Assembly: GCF_002954405.1 (NCBI RefSeq)
Contig: NZ_MQWC01000004.1
Location: 780,065 to 844,064, forward strand
DNA from: Salinibacter sp. 10B
Lineage (GTDB): Bacteria; Bacteroidota; Rhodothermia; Rhodothermales; Salinibacteraceae
Length of the DNA stretch: 64,000 nt
Direction of reading: 5' to 3'
The position numbers and the translations under genes were made by a program. The notes under the pieces are model-generated. The model saw nothing but the letters and a program-made list of their open reading frames with translations, had not been told where the DNA came from and did no database searches. Of this stretch, positions 6,936 through 16,057 are shown one piece after another; positions within the stretch are counted from its first letter, which is position 1, and each line of letters starts with the position of its first letter.

Positions 6936-7706
6936 CTACGCCTCCTCCGACAGCTTCCGTTCAATAATCTTCTCGGGTTCGGTAACGCTCCGCAAGCAAA
7001 AGCGGGCGACGAGTCGGGTTTGCTCCTCCTCGCTGAGATCAGCGTGATGACCTTGCCGGTCGAGGCGGTGCTGCTGGGCATGGTACAGGGCCACCGCCGC
7101 AGCGACGGAGACGTTGAAGCTCTCCGTGAACCCCGGCAACGGAACCACGCACGCGGCGTCGGCCTCCTCCATCATCGCGTCGGTCACCCCCTCTTCTTCG
7201 TTGCCAAACACAAGGGCCGTCGGCGCCGTGAAGTCCAGTTCTCGGATCGGCACCGTATCCGCGTGGAGGTGCATCGCCACGATCTGGTATCCCTCGTCGT
7301 GCAGGTGCGCCGCGGCCGCGGAAGGGCCGTCCCAGCGCCACACGTCGAGCCACTGCTGCGCCCCGCTGGCCGCCCGCTCAGAGTGCTTATAGCGCTCGTT
7401 GTTGCCTTTTACCACGTGAAAGTCCTGGTACCCCAGGGCCTCCGCCGATCGCATGACGGCGCTCACGTTGCCCGTATTCACCAGGCCCTCCACAACAGGC
7501 ACCACCGTTCGGGTTCGCTCGGCGACCACTGTCCGAATGCGCCGCAGGCGCCGGTCGGTCATGTGGGGCTGCAGTAATGAGATAATACGGTCCGGGGAAA
7601 GTCGAGTCTCCCCAAACCGGAACGGATCTGCATCCACTGGGGGCGTTCCACCCGCATCCAGCAATCGATTCATCTCCCGTTCTGCGTCGATCTCGTGGCG
7701 ATTCAT
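6936..7706 (-). CDS. trmH: TrmH/SpoU family RNA 2'-O-methyltransferase
   Basis: A 256-aa SPOUT methyltransferase with all three family motifs: NTGNVSAVMRSAEALG (77-92, catalytic Arg86), LVFGNEEEGVT (165-175) and VPLPGFTESFNVSVAAA (188-204), which form the trefoil knot that binds S-adenosylmethionine. The N- and C-terminal helical extensions and length fit TrmH, which methylates the 2'-O of G18 in tRNA, better than the shorter TrmL; an rRNA target is not excluded. It lies directly upstream of tRNA-Leu(UAA) on the same strand, 265 bp away, with nothing recognisable between them. The gene symbol is a family-level guess. Confidence 0.85.
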   Translation of the reverse strand: MNRHEIDAEREMNRLLDAGGTPPVDADPFRFGETRLSPDRIISLLQPHMTDRRLRRIRTVVAERTRTVVPVVEGLVNTGNVSAVMRSAEALGYQDFHVVKGNNERYKHSERAASGAQQWLDVWRWDGPSAAAAHLHDEGYQIVAMHLHADTVPIRELDFTAPTALVFGNEEEGVTDAMMEEADAACVVPLPGFTESFNVSVAAAVALYHAQQHRLDRQGHHADLSEEEQTRLVARFCLRSVTEPEKIIERKLSEEA

Positions 7707-7797
7707 GAACCCCGGTTCATCGAAGAGCGTATCGTGATCGTGTACCGCCCCAGAAAGGGCGTTCCCCTCTTTTTCCTCTCCCTACTCTCCCCTTCTC

Positions 7798-8613
7798 ATG
7801 CCTCGTCCTCACACGACCGTGGTGCCTCTTCGTTCGTCGCTTCTCGCCTTTTTTGCGCTGTGCCTGAGTGCCGTTCCCGCCTCCGCCCAATCCGTCGCAG
7901 CTGTTGTGGACGAGATGCAAGCCCGACATACCGAGCAGCTCCAAACCGTGGACACCTATATCGTCGAGACGAACCTCTACACCTCCTACAACAAAAAGAT
8001 CTCGCAGAACGGAGCGCCGACCTACCAGACCACAACTCAAATGAACGGCAGCGACCCTACGTCGTTTGCCTCCAGCACCACGCCCTCTGCCGCCTACGGC
8101 CTCCAGCTCGACCGCCTGAAGCAGCATGCCCGCTATGAGGGCACCGGAACGGTCAACGGGACACGCTGCCACATTCTACAGGTGGATGATCCGTCAAAGG
8201 TGAATCCGGACCTGCAGGCCAGCGACGCCACCAGCATGACCTACTACATCGACGCAGAACGGTACGTCCCGTCCCGAATTCGGATGAAGCCGCGGTCGGA
8301 CGGCGCCCGGGGCCCCCAGACGTCGAGCGTGACCATCAACATGGTCGACTACCGGACGATTGATGGTCTCACCCTCCCCCATCGCATAGAGTTTCACATC
8401 GAAACAAGCATGTCCGAGCAGCAACGTCAGCAGATGCAGCAGGCCATGAAGCAGATGGAGAACATGCCCGACCAGCAGCGCAAGCAGATGGAGTCGATGA
8501 TGGGCAACCAAATGGAGATGATGAAGCGCATGATGTCCGGCGAGCCCATCGTCGTGGAGGTCCAGCGCGTGGAGGTCAACACGGAGCTTCCGGAGGGCGT
8601 GTTCTCAAATTAA
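7798..8613 (+). CDS. Exported LolA-fold-like protein with Met/Gln-rich tail
   Basis: The 271-aa protein has a clean signal peptide (cleavage near ASA-Q, residue 30) and a mature part like the outer-membrane lipoprotein-sorting (LolA/LolB-like) superfamily: repeated amphipathic strands, TYYIDAERYVPSRIRM and VDYRTIDGLTLPHRIEF. Family members in this phylum are periplasmic lipid carriers of mostly unknown cargo. A segment at about 203-247 is unusually rich in Met and Gln (about fifteen Met), either a coiled coil or a metal-binding insert. The gene is divergent from trmH with only 91 bp between starts. Confidence 0.7.
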   Translation: MPRPHTTVVPLRSSLLAFFALCLSAVPASAQSVAAVVDEMQARHTEQLQTVDTYIVETNLYTSYNKKISQNGAPTYQTTTQMNGSDPTSFASSTTPSAAYGLQLDRLKQHARYEGTGTVNGTRCHILQVDDPSKVNPDLQASDATSMTYYIDAERYVPSRIRMKPRSDGARGPQTSSVTINMVDYRTIDGLTLPHRIEFHIETSMSEQQRQQMQQAMKQMENMPDQQRKQMESMMGNQMEMMKRMMSGEPIVVEVQRVEVNTELPEGVFSN

Positions 8614-8693
8614 TTGACCGAAGGCGAGGATTCCCCCTCCGCCCTCTTCGCCCCCTTTCCCCGAAAGATTCCACGGCTCGTCCACGAGGAGAC

Positions 8694-9911
8694 TCAGTCC
8701 AGGAGCCGCTTGTAGAAATCAAGCGTCTGCTCGGCAATAGCCCGCCAGCTAAACTGCTCCTCCACCCGCTGCCGGGCGGCATGCCCCATCGCTCGACGCC
8801 GATCTGCGTCGGCCATCAGAGCATTCACCCCCTCAGCCAGACGCCGGGCAAATCCCTCCGGATCCGACGGCTCCACCGACTCCCCCTCTGTCGGATCTAC
8901 GTCCACAAGAAGTCCCGTCTCGTTCGGCACCACAATCTCTGGAATTCCTCCAACCGCCGAGGCCACCACCGGCGTCTCGCACGCCATGGCCTCAAGGTTG
9001 ATGATGCCAAACGGCTCGTACACGCTTGGACACACAAACACGTCGGCGTGAGAGTACATCGTGATGATGTCTTCGCGCGGCAGCATCTCCGCAAGCCATA
9101 CGATCGGATTGTCGGTCTCCGCCCGCGCCGTTTCGACGCGTGCCTCCATTTCTTCCCCAATCTCTTCGGTATCCGGGGCCCCCGCACAGAGCACCACCTG
9201 AATGTCGGGATCGAAGTGGTGAATGGCCTCGACGAGGTGCAAAATGCCCTTCTGCCGCGTAATGCGCCCCACGAAGAGAACGTACGGCTGATCGGAATCC
9301 ACCCCGTACGATTCGAGCACAGATTCGTCCGGACGCGGACGGTACTGCTCCACGTCAATTCCGTTATGGATGACCTCTACTCGTCCAGCGGCCACATCGT
9401 AGAGCGACTGCACGTCGTCTTTCATGGATCCCGAGACGGCCACCACACCATCCGCGTTCTCGTAGGCCGTCCGCTCCACCCAGGAACTGCCCTGATACGC
9501 CGTGCCGAGCTGCTCGGCTTTCCAGGGCCGGTGCGGCTCCAGCGAATGGGTGGTCAGCACAAGCTTCCCTCCGGTCAACTGCTTGGCCAAACACCCCGCC
9601 AGGTGTGAATACCACGTATGACCGTGAATAATGTCCGCATCCGCCACGGAGCCAGCCATGACGAGATCCCGGGCCATCGCATCCATAAACTTCGCGTGCC
9701 GCTCGTCCTGATGCGGCAGCTCAAAATCCGGCTCCACGCCTCGCACCCGCAGATTGCCGTGCTCTTCGTCCTGCTCCCCAAAGCACAGGACGTCCACTTC
9801 GTGCGCCCCCTCCTCCAGCGCCGCCAATTCGCGGGTCAGATACTCGACGTGGACGCCCGCTCCTCCGTACACGTTGGGTGGGTACTCGTTGGTTAGGATG
9901 GTGATTTTCAT
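8694..9911 (-). CDS. GT4 glycosyltransferase, glycogen/alpha-glucan synthase type
   Basis: A 405-aa GT-B enzyme. The N-terminal half starts KITILTNEYPPNVYGGAGVHVEYL, the pattern of actinobacterial-type glycogen synthase (GlgM/TIGR02149), followed by HGHTWYSHLAGCLAK. The C-terminal half carries LFVGRITRQKG and the donor-site EPFGIINLEAMACETPVVAS (E-x7-E). It should transfer glucose from a nucleotide sugar to an alpha-glucan or to glucose-1-phosphate. The glgC-like gene lies just upstream on the same strand (178-bp gap), making a two-gene glycogen operon. No branching enzyme or phosphorylase is in the window. Confidence 0.85.
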   Translation of the reverse strand: MKITILTNEYPPNVYGGAGVHVEYLTRELAALEEGAHEVDVLCFGEQDEEHGNLRVRGVEPDFELPHQDERHAKFMDAMARDLVMAGSVADADIIHGHTWYSHLAGCLAKQLTGGKLVLTTHSLEPHRPWKAEQLGTAYQGSSWVERTAYENADGVVAVSGSMKDDVQSLYDVAAGRVEVIHNGIDVEQYRPRPDESVLESYGVDSDQPYVLFVGRITRQKGILHLVEAIHHFDPDIQVVLCAGAPDTEEIGEEMEARVETARAETDNPIVWLAEMLPREDIITMYSHADVFVCPSVYEPFGIINLEAMACETPVVASAVGGIPEIVVPNETGLLVDVDPTEGESVEPSDPEGFARRLAEGVNALMADADRRRAMGHAARQRVEEQFSWRAIAEQTLDFYKRLLD

Positions 9912-10089
9912 GTCGTCGGTAGTCTAAAACTGGGGCAAGAACCAATGACAAAACGATGTGCTCACCGTAGTCGGTGTGGTATGTGAGTGTGGGCGTACGT
10001 GGGTATGGGGGGGTGACCTATCGATGTCGACCTCAACTCTTTTCAGAGGCACCTCGCCCCCCACACGCCCAAACGCACATACTCCCCAC

Positions 10090-11361
10090 CTAGATGATCG
10101 TATCGTCGGGAATGACGGTGTTCTTCGGAATGACGACAATGCCATCGCGAATGTAATAGTTGTCCTCCTCCGCCTCTTCAATATTGTCCCGGTTCTTGAT
10201 GATGCACCGCTTCCCGATGGACACATTTTTATCCAGAATCGCCCCCTCAACGTAGGATTCCTCCCCGATTCCGGGATCCTTCGCCCCTTCGAGATAGCCG
10301 ATGTCGTCCCGGTCGTGCCACCGGTAATGGTCCGCCCCCATCATCACCGTATTCTTGAGGGTCGTATTGTCGCCCACGTACGACCGAATGCCCACCACCG
10401 AGCGTGAGATCTGGCTGTTGGTGACTACGCTTCCCTCGGCAATGAGCGAGTTTTGCACGTAGGAGCTCAGAATCTTGGCCGGGGGCAACATTCGTGCATT
10501 CGTGTAGAGTGGCCGATTTTGATCGTAAAGGCTAAAGGCCGGGCTCGTGGCGGCCAGCATCAAGTTTGCCTCGTAGAAGGAGCTGATGGTTCCAATGTCG
10601 CTCCAGTAATCGGTAAAGGGATAGCTGGCCACCGTCAGCTTATCGATCGCTTCCGGAATGATTTGTTTGCCGAAGTCGTGATCATCCGGATTGGCGTCCA
10701 GAAGCTCCCTGAGCGGCTCCCGATCGAAGATGTAAATCCCCATCGACGCCAGGAAGGTGCGCCCCTGCTCCTCCAATTCGTTGGAGACGGGACTTTCCTT
10801 GCCGGCCAGTTCGTCGGCGGGCGGTTTCTCGTGAAACTCGGTGATGATGTGCTCGTCGTTCGTCTTCAGAATGCCGAAGGCCGGAGCCTGCTCGGCGGTC
10901 ACCGGGATCGTGCCAAGAGTTACGTCCGCGCCGGTCTCTCGATGATGCTCCAGCAGGTTGCGGTAGTCCATCGAGTAGAGCTGGTCGCCCGAGAGGATGA
11001 GCACGTGCTTGTGCCGGTACCCCTCAATGTGCGGAATGCTGCGCCGTACCGCATCGGCCGTCCCCTGAAACCAGTCCTTCGAGGCCGGGGTCTGCTCGGC
11101 GGCCAGCACCGTCACGAAGCCGTTCGTAAACCGGTCGAATCGATAGCTCTGGGCCAGGTGGCGGTTCAGGCTGGCCGAGTTGAACTGAGTGAGGACGAAA
11201 ATACGTGGGATGTTGGAGTTAATACTGTTCGACACCGGCACGTCGATCAGACGATAGCGCCCCGCCAGGGGCACGGCCGGCTTGGCGCGCAACTTCGTAA
11301 GGGGATAAAGCCGGGTGCCGGCGCCGCCGCCGAGAATAATAGTAATGGTCGAAGTATCCAT
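10090..11361 (-). CDS. glgC: Glucose-1-phosphate adenylyltransferase
   Basis: The 423-aa enzyme makes ADP-glucose from glucose-1-phosphate and ATP. It opens with the nucleotidyltransferase loop GGGAGTRLYPLT (about 11-22), then KPAVPLAGRYRLID and ILSGDQLYSMDYR, and ends in a left-handed beta-helix with hexapeptide turns (about 300-423), the allosteric and oligomer domain. The ATG at 11361 starts the protein exactly at the core strand; an in-frame extension to 11445 adds an unlikely leader. It precedes the GT4 synthase and provides its donor. Confidence 0.93.
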   Translation of the reverse strand: MDTSTITIILGGGAGTRLYPLTKLRAKPAVPLAGRYRLIDVPVSNSINSNIPRIFVLTQFNSASLNRHLAQSYRFDRFTNGFVTVLAAEQTPASKDWFQGTADAVRRSIPHIEGYRHKHVLILSGDQLYSMDYRNLLEHHRETGADVTLGTIPVTAEQAPAFGILKTNDEHIITEFHEKPPADELAGKESPVSNELEEQGRTFLASMGIYIFDREPLRELLDANPDDHDFGKQIIPEAIDKLTVASYPFTDYWSDIGTISSFYEANLMLAATSPAFSLYDQNRPLYTNARMLPPAKILSSYVQNSLIAEGSVVTNSQISRSVVGIRSYVGDNTTLKNTVMMGADHYRWHDRDDIGYLEGAKDPGIGEESYVEGAILDKNVSIGKRCIIKNRDNIEEAEEDNYYIRDGIVVIPKNTVIPDDTII

Positions 11362-11501
11362 AACGTCGCCGTCGAGAGCATGCGAGAAGACTGACAAGGG
11401 AACGGCGGAGGAACGGTGGGCGCAAGAAGCTAGAGACGTTCCCAATCGCCTGCGAGGGTCAAGAAAGGAACCGGCGGCGTCTCATGCAATGGGTGGTGCT
11501 G

Positions 11502-11729
11502 CTACCGAACACATCGTAAAACGACATTGACCAGAAGGGTCAACAGAAGACTGAGGACAATCATCGTCCCGACGGGAACGTACACCTGCACGTTGTCCCC
11601 TCGATAGACGAGATCTCCGGGCAAATTTCCGAGATCTACCACATGGCTCAAAAGAAGTACCAGTCCCCCAATCCCCACCAGTCCAGTTCCGAGATAGATT
11701 AGACCGCGGCCCAGCGTTCCGGCATCCAT
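11502..11729 (-). CDS. DUF2905-type small membrane protein
   Basis: From the ATG at 11729 the product is 75 aa with two hydrophobic helices separated by the segment LGNLPGDLVYRGDNVQVYVPVG. That GxLPGD-x3-G arrangement is the signature of the DUF2905 family of short inner-membrane proteins of unknown function. A longer upstream frame overlaps the divergent membrane gene's leader and is not needed. It lies just upstream of glgC on the same strand, 140 bp apart. Confidence 0.8.
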   Translation of the reverse strand: MDAGTLGRGLIYLGTGLVGIGGLVLLLSHVVDLGNLPGDLVYRGDNVQVYVPVGTMIVLSLLLTLLVNVVLRCVR

Positions 11730-11886
11730 GATGTTTGTGTGCAAACGGAAAGAGAGGCTCAGACGACGACTCGGGGTTCGTCCCCGTTCATCAACACTTC
11801 GCCCGGGGAACGGACCGTCCCCCAAACTCTGGGCAAGCGTATACGTGCCAAAGGACGCCGATCTCCTTCACCACCCTAATGTCCTC

Positions 11887-12348
11887 ATGCTACTAAAGTG
11901 GATTCTCGTTATCCTCCACATCATTACCGCGGCCGCGTGGTTCGGTCTCGGTCTGCGCCTAACCGGACAGGCCCGCACAGTGCTGGAAAAAGACGGTGAC
12001 GCACAACGCGCCCTGGCCGACGACGGTCAGCGGTCCGTCTGGCTCATGACCATCTTCATCGTGCTAACGCTCGTCTTCTCTATCAGTGCCTTCATCGCAG
12101 GGGGACACTTCGACACGTACGGGCCGGTCTACCACTCCGCAGTCACCCTGATTGTGCTCCTCACCCTCGTACAGCTGTTCGTCATCCGCCCGGGCTGGAA
12201 CGCGCTGCAATCCGCCGTGGATGCCGCCGACCGAGATGCCCTGGAGAGCGCCAAGAGCCGTGTAGCGATTGGGACGGGCGTGGGCCACCTGCTCTGGCTC
12301 GTTCTACTGGTCCTGATGTTCGCCAACCGACTCGTTGGGGTCGCGTAG
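11887..12348 (+). CDS. Four-helix integral membrane protein
   Basis: Starting at the ATG at 11887 the product is 153 aa with four predicted membrane helices (about 4-24, 49-70, 78-102 and 127-149) and short loops. The first helix carries the pattern LHIITAAAWFGLGL, seen in DUF2269/CopD-like integral membrane proteins. I see no cofactor-binding pair of His residues, so no function is offered. An upstream in-frame extension to 11728 overlaps the start of the DUF2905 gene and lacks protein-like composition. Confidence 0.7.
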   Translation: MLLKWILVILHIITAAAWFGLGLRLTGQARTVLEKDGDAQRALADDGQRSVWLMTIFIVLTLVFSISAFIAGGHFDTYGPVYHSAVTLIVLLTLVQLFVIRPGWNALQSAVDAADRDALESAKSRVAIGTGVGHLLWLVLLVLMFANRLVGVA

Positions 12349-12410
12349 CTCGCCCGATCGGACCGGCCCCATGGCGACGGCGGGGGGCCGGCCCAAGCGT
12401 GCGAAGAGGC

Positions 12411-13328
12411 TCATGTCTCTTCGGCCTCCTCCATTTCCGAACCTTCTTCGGACGCCCCGCCGGCCAGCACCTCCTGGTTGGCCGGAGTTGAGCGCGCCAA
12501 CGCCACGGCTCCGTCCTCATACTGATCCGGGCGCCGGTGCTGCAGAAAGAGTTTACGGGCAGGGGCCTCTGTGCACTTGTCGAGATCGATGGAAGCCATG
12601 AGAATGATGGCCTGGCCGGAGGGGGCTTGCGCCACCACCCGCCCGGATGGGTCCGTGACCAGAGAACTGCCTTCAAATAGCAGGTTGTTCTCCCGCCCCA
12701 CCCGGTTCGCCATGGCCCCAAAAAAGCCATGCTGAAAGGACGCCACGCGGAGCTCGGACTCATACATGCCGTCCGGCCACTCGCCCATCGTTCCGGCCTG
12801 AGGCACTGCTACAATCTCGGCGTCTTGCAACGCCAGCGCGCGAAGGTACTCCGGATAATGGCGATCATAACAGATGGCCACCCCCACCCGGCCCACAGCC
12901 GTGTCGTACACCGGTGCTCCCGTATCTCCGGGGGTGTAGTACCCCTGTTCGTGGAAATGCTCGTACTCGGTAACGTGCATCATGCGTGTGCACCCGAGCA
13001 GCGTCCCATCGGCATCAATGACGGGAGATGTGTCGTAGGTCCGGTCTCCGTCCCGCTCCAGCATGTTAAACACGACCACGACCCCGAACTGCTCGGCCAT
13101 GTCGGCGACCGACTCGGTGGTGGGTCCCGGAATCGGTTCGGCCAGATCGAGTACGTCTTCGTCTCGCTCCTCCGCGGGAATCTGCGGATAAAAGGGTGAG
13201 AAGGAAAGCTCCGGAAAAATAACGAGGTCCGCCCCGGCGTTGGCCGCATCCTTGATCGCGTTGAGACCTTGCTGAAACGCCTCGTGCGAATTGTCCGGGA
13301 GGAACTGCTGCGCAAGTGCTATATCCAT
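12411..13328 (-). CDS. Nitrilase-superfamily (carbon-nitrogen) hydrolase, AguB-like, catalytic Lys replaced
   Basis: A 305-aa cytosolic protein with the nitrilase alpha-beta-beta-alpha fold, closest in overall pattern to N-carbamoylputrescine amidase (AguB). The catalytic Glu is in FPELSF (Glu40) and the nucleophile in AICYDRHYPE (Cys153). The third member of the triad, the Lys of the family YRKMH motif, is absent: the segment reads TRMMH (115-118), with Met116 where Lys is expected. The enzyme may belong to an atypical branch using another residue, or have altered activity. The C-terminal 30 residues are acidic and low-complexity. A SPOR lipoprotein gene lies 43 bp upstream on the same strand. 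Confidence 0.75.
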   Translation of the reverse strand: MDIALAQQFLPDNSHEAFQQGLNAIKDAANAGADLVIFPELSFSPFYPQIPAEERDEDVLDLAEPIPGPTTESVADMAEQFGVVVVFNMLERDGDRTYDTSPVIDADGTLLGCTRMMHVTEYEHFHEQGYYTPGDTGAPVYDTAVGRVGVAICYDRHYPEYLRALALQDAEIVAVPQAGTMGEWPDGMYESELRVASFQHGFFGAMANRVGRENNLLFEGSSLVTDPSGRVVAQAPSGQAIILMASIDLDKCTEAPARKLFLQHRRPDQYEDGAVALARSTPANQEVLAGGASEEGSEMEEAEET

Positions 13329-13371
13329 AGGTCTTGGGGTAGGCTCGAAGGACAAAGTCGAAGATCGGGAC

Positions 13372-13788
13372 TTAAGGGGAGGATTCCTGTGCAGATCGCC
13401 GTTCTGGCACCAGGAAGGCATCCGGAAAGGTCGACCGGGCGTTCTGCAACACCTCGCGGGCTTCCGATCGAGAGGAAAACGGCCCCAAACGAACGCGGTA
13501 GTACGGCGCTTTCCATTTGATGTGTGCGACCCGTCCCGCCGCCCCCTGCTGCTCAAAAAGACGTGACTCGAATGAGGCCGCGTGGGTCTCCCACCAGGAG
13601 AGCACGGCTCCCAGCGTCTGATGCGCCGCGTCTTTCTCTTTGCTCATGTCCACCTGCACGTGATAGATGCGGGCAGGGGACTCCGTATCGGACGGCCCAG
13701 ACCGATTTGCCGACGGACCGGAACACGACAGGCCGAGAAGCAAGCCGCCGACCAATGTACCGAACGCAACCAGACGTCGAGCGTGCAT
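13372..13788 (-). CDS. SPOR-domain lipoprotein
   Basis: The 138-aa product from the ATG at 13788 has a leader with a lipobox (LGLSC) and a C-terminal SPOR-like fold: YHVQVDMSKEKDAAHQTLGAV, then YYRVRLGPFSSRSEAREVLQNA. SPOR domains bind denuded septal peptidoglycan, so an envelope position at division sites is likely. The start at 13899 in the same frame would bury the signal peptide. It lies 43 bp upstream of the nitrilase-like gene. Confidence 0.75.
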   Translation of the reverse strand: MHARRLVAFGTLVGGLLLGLSCSGPSANRSGPSDTESPARIYHVQVDMSKEKDAAHQTLGAVLSWWETHAASFESRLFEQQGAAGRVAHIKWKAPYYRVRLGPFSSRSEAREVLQNARSTFPDAFLVPERRSAQESSP

Positions 13789-15009
13789 GGCAGTTGAAGT
13801 CCTCTCATGATAGATCGGGAAGGCCACCTCGGGAACCTGCCCCCGCTCAATCGGCCCGACAGTGTTGCAGACCGCATTTGGAGCCTTGGCGTTTTCCATC
13901 TTACCAATCTACGACCTGAGAAGCCAATTCGGGCCCCGCAGGACTGAACGATTGCATGTTGAACACTCTATTGCACGTCCTCCCTCCCTGCTGACAATTT
14001 GGAACGAACCGGCCTCCTTCTCTGAGCGTCTCCGTACTCACCGCGATCCTTTTCCCTATGCGTACCTGGAGGAAATTGATCGATCCGTACTTCGACACTC
14101 CTTTTTCCAACTGGCGGCTAAATCGAAACGTAGTACCGCAGGGATTCCGAACGTGTCTGCCATCATCATGTCCAAACAGACGTCATCCTTAGAAGCGGTG
14201 AGCCTGGCAGGGGCACCCGACGGCCCTCCCTCTCAACCGTGGATCCTTCATGTAGGCTCCGACCTGCGTTTGGACGACGAATCATCGGCGCTCGGACGGG
14301 GCAAAACAGATTCTTCTATCAGCGACCGAGGATCGGGTCCCCAACAGGAGTTGAAGGGACAAAATGGCGCTCATACCGAATCCGGCTGCAGACTTCAGAG
14401 AGGAGCTACGGCGGTGCAATACGCAAACCCCTCTCGTATCGTCGGCGCCGGCGAGGAGGGCACCCAGAAGCGCCGTTGGACTGTGACGTTACGAGTTTAA
14501 CCGCAGGGGCGACACACCGTGGCACTGGGTTTTCGTTTCCTGAACGGTAAATATCCTCTGTGTAGCGTCGTTGGAGTCCAACGACGCTACGGAATCCTGC
14601 TTCCTACCGGAGTAGAGCTCCCGGAGTTGGTATCACATGAGTCTTGTGGTGGGGCCACGGGGGAATGCAAAACCATTACGAGATCGGAGGCCCATGACGC
14701 CCACCTACCAGCCCAGCAAACCCCAAAACCCATCAACATCTTGCTGTCCTATTGCATTTCGGACTGCCGTCGCTGATCATGTTTCCTCCCTGCTATTGTC
14801 CATACTCCGGACTTGATAGCGTGCTGCTCGTTCTCGCCCCGTATGCCCCCGCTGCCCCCATGCTAACTTCATCCCTCCCGCCGGTCGAGGCCACGAACGA
14901 AACGAACGGCACGACGGAGCTTTGCGGTCAGATGTTGGCCTGAACTGCGGAGATGCAACGTCCGTCCGGCGGGCCTTCCCACTACGCTTTTGTCTCAACC
15001 TCTCCCCCC
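13789..15009. other. 1.2-kb region without a convincing gene
   Basis: A plus-strand frame of 212 aa (13862-14500) crosses this gap but has no recognised domain, no signal peptide and poor codon bias. Two short pieces look protein-like, PFPYAYLEEIDRSVLRHSFFQ (about 14056-14118) and LHVGSDLRLDDESSALGRG (about 14248-14304, faintly photolyase-like), so it may hold decayed genes. A perfect palindrome sits at 14562-14590. Nothing else is seen. Confidence 0.4.
14562..14590. repeat. Perfect 29-bp palindrome (14-bp arms, 1-nt centre)
   Basis: GTAGCGTCGTTGGA (14562-14575), a single G, then TCCAACGACGCTAC (14577-14590) form an uninterrupted inverted repeat. The one-base spacer cannot make a normal RNA loop without opening the top pairs. 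No T-run follows, so a terminator is unlikely. It is about 420 bp upstream of the DUF6503 gene. Confidence 0.85.
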
Positions 15010-15792
15010 ATGCGTTCTATCCTTGCTGCCCTCGTGGCTTCGTTCCTGCTCCTCAGCTGTTCGTCCTCTCCCCCCGATGCTTCTCCCTCAGCCCAAGCTG
15101 TGGTGGATAGTGCCATTGCGGCGCACGGGGGACCGACGCTCAATCACGCACGCATCTCCTTCGACTTTCGGGGCGACCAATATCGCCTTTTGCAAGATGG
15201 CGGTCGCTTTCACTATCGCCGTACCTATACCGACTCGGTAGAACAAACGGTCGTGGATGGCCTCACGAACGAGGGCGCCTACCGAACGGTAAATGGCGAC
15301 ACGGTGTCGCTCTCGGAAGAGGAGCGCAGCAGCCTCACGACCACCGTCAACTCCGTGGCCTACTTTGCCCTCCTGCCCCACCCGCTTGGAGACGCTGCCG
15401 TACAGCCGACCTACAGCGGCCGCGACACCATCGATGGAGTCCCCTATCATCGCATTCGGGTCACCTTCCAACAACAAGGAGGAGGGGAGGACTGGCAGGA
15501 CATTTTCATGTACTGGTTCCGGACGGATACCTACGCGATGGATTATCTGTCTTATGCCTTCGGCCTCGCCCCGACGGACACCGATACAGGAACCCGCTTC
15601 CGAGAGGCCTACAACGTCCGTCGCGTCAACGGCGTGCGGGTTGCCGACTACCGAAACTACACGTCGGACTCGCTGCGCTACGATCGGATGCATCGGTATC
15701 CGGCCCTCTGGAGTCAGGAGGCGCTCGAATTGGTGTCTCGCATCGAAATTGACAGCGTGCAAATCCAGCCGCTCCCGGCAGACGGTTCGTAG
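15010..15792 (+). CDS. DUF6503-like lipoprotein
   Basis: The 260-aa product from the ATG at 15010 has a short leader and lipobox (LLLSC). The body matches the DUF6503 pattern: AVVDSAIAAHGG near the mature N-terminus, ISFDFRGDQYRLLQDGG, GVPYHRIRVTFQQQGGGEDWQDIFMYWF and DYRNYTSDS. The fold is LolA-like; its job is unknown. The ATG at 14953 in the same frame puts 19 odd residues ahead of the signal peptide and was not used. The gene stands alone. Confidence 0.75.
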   Translation: MRSILAALVASFLLLSCSSSPPDASPSAQAVVDSAIAAHGGPTLNHARISFDFRGDQYRLLQDGGRFHYRRTYTDSVEQTVVDGLTNEGAYRTVNGDTVSLSEEERSSLTTTVNSVAYFALLPHPLGDAAVQPTYSGRDTIDGVPYHRIRVTFQQQGGGEDWQDIFMYWFRTDTYAMDYLSYAFGLAPTDTDTGTRFREAYNVRRVNGVRVADYRNYTSDSLRYDRMHRYPALWSQEALELVSRIEIDSVQIQPLPADGS

Positions 15793-16057
15793 AGTGGGTT
15801 GTGCTTGTTTCTTTTCTAAGTATGTGCAGCGCTTCAGAAGTACGCTCCTTCCAAGAAAACGACACGTTCGTCGCTCCAGGTCAAGCTTGAACATCCCAGA
15901 TGTCCAGGAGCAACGGGGGGCCACTTTTCTCGGTTGGCGTAAAGACTTACGTCTTCAACCTATAGCACAACGCGTTCGGAGACGCCCTAGAGCAACGTGT
16001 CTGCCCAGACTTGCTAGAGGTTCTTAATTCTCTACTCCACTGCCCCTTTTCCGTCCC

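Noticed and set aside
14248-14304. Photolyase-like peptide LHVGSDLRLDDESSALGRG
   Set aside because: The match is one short stretch; the rest of the frame shows nothing like a photolyase and no cofactor motif, so I did not call a relic.
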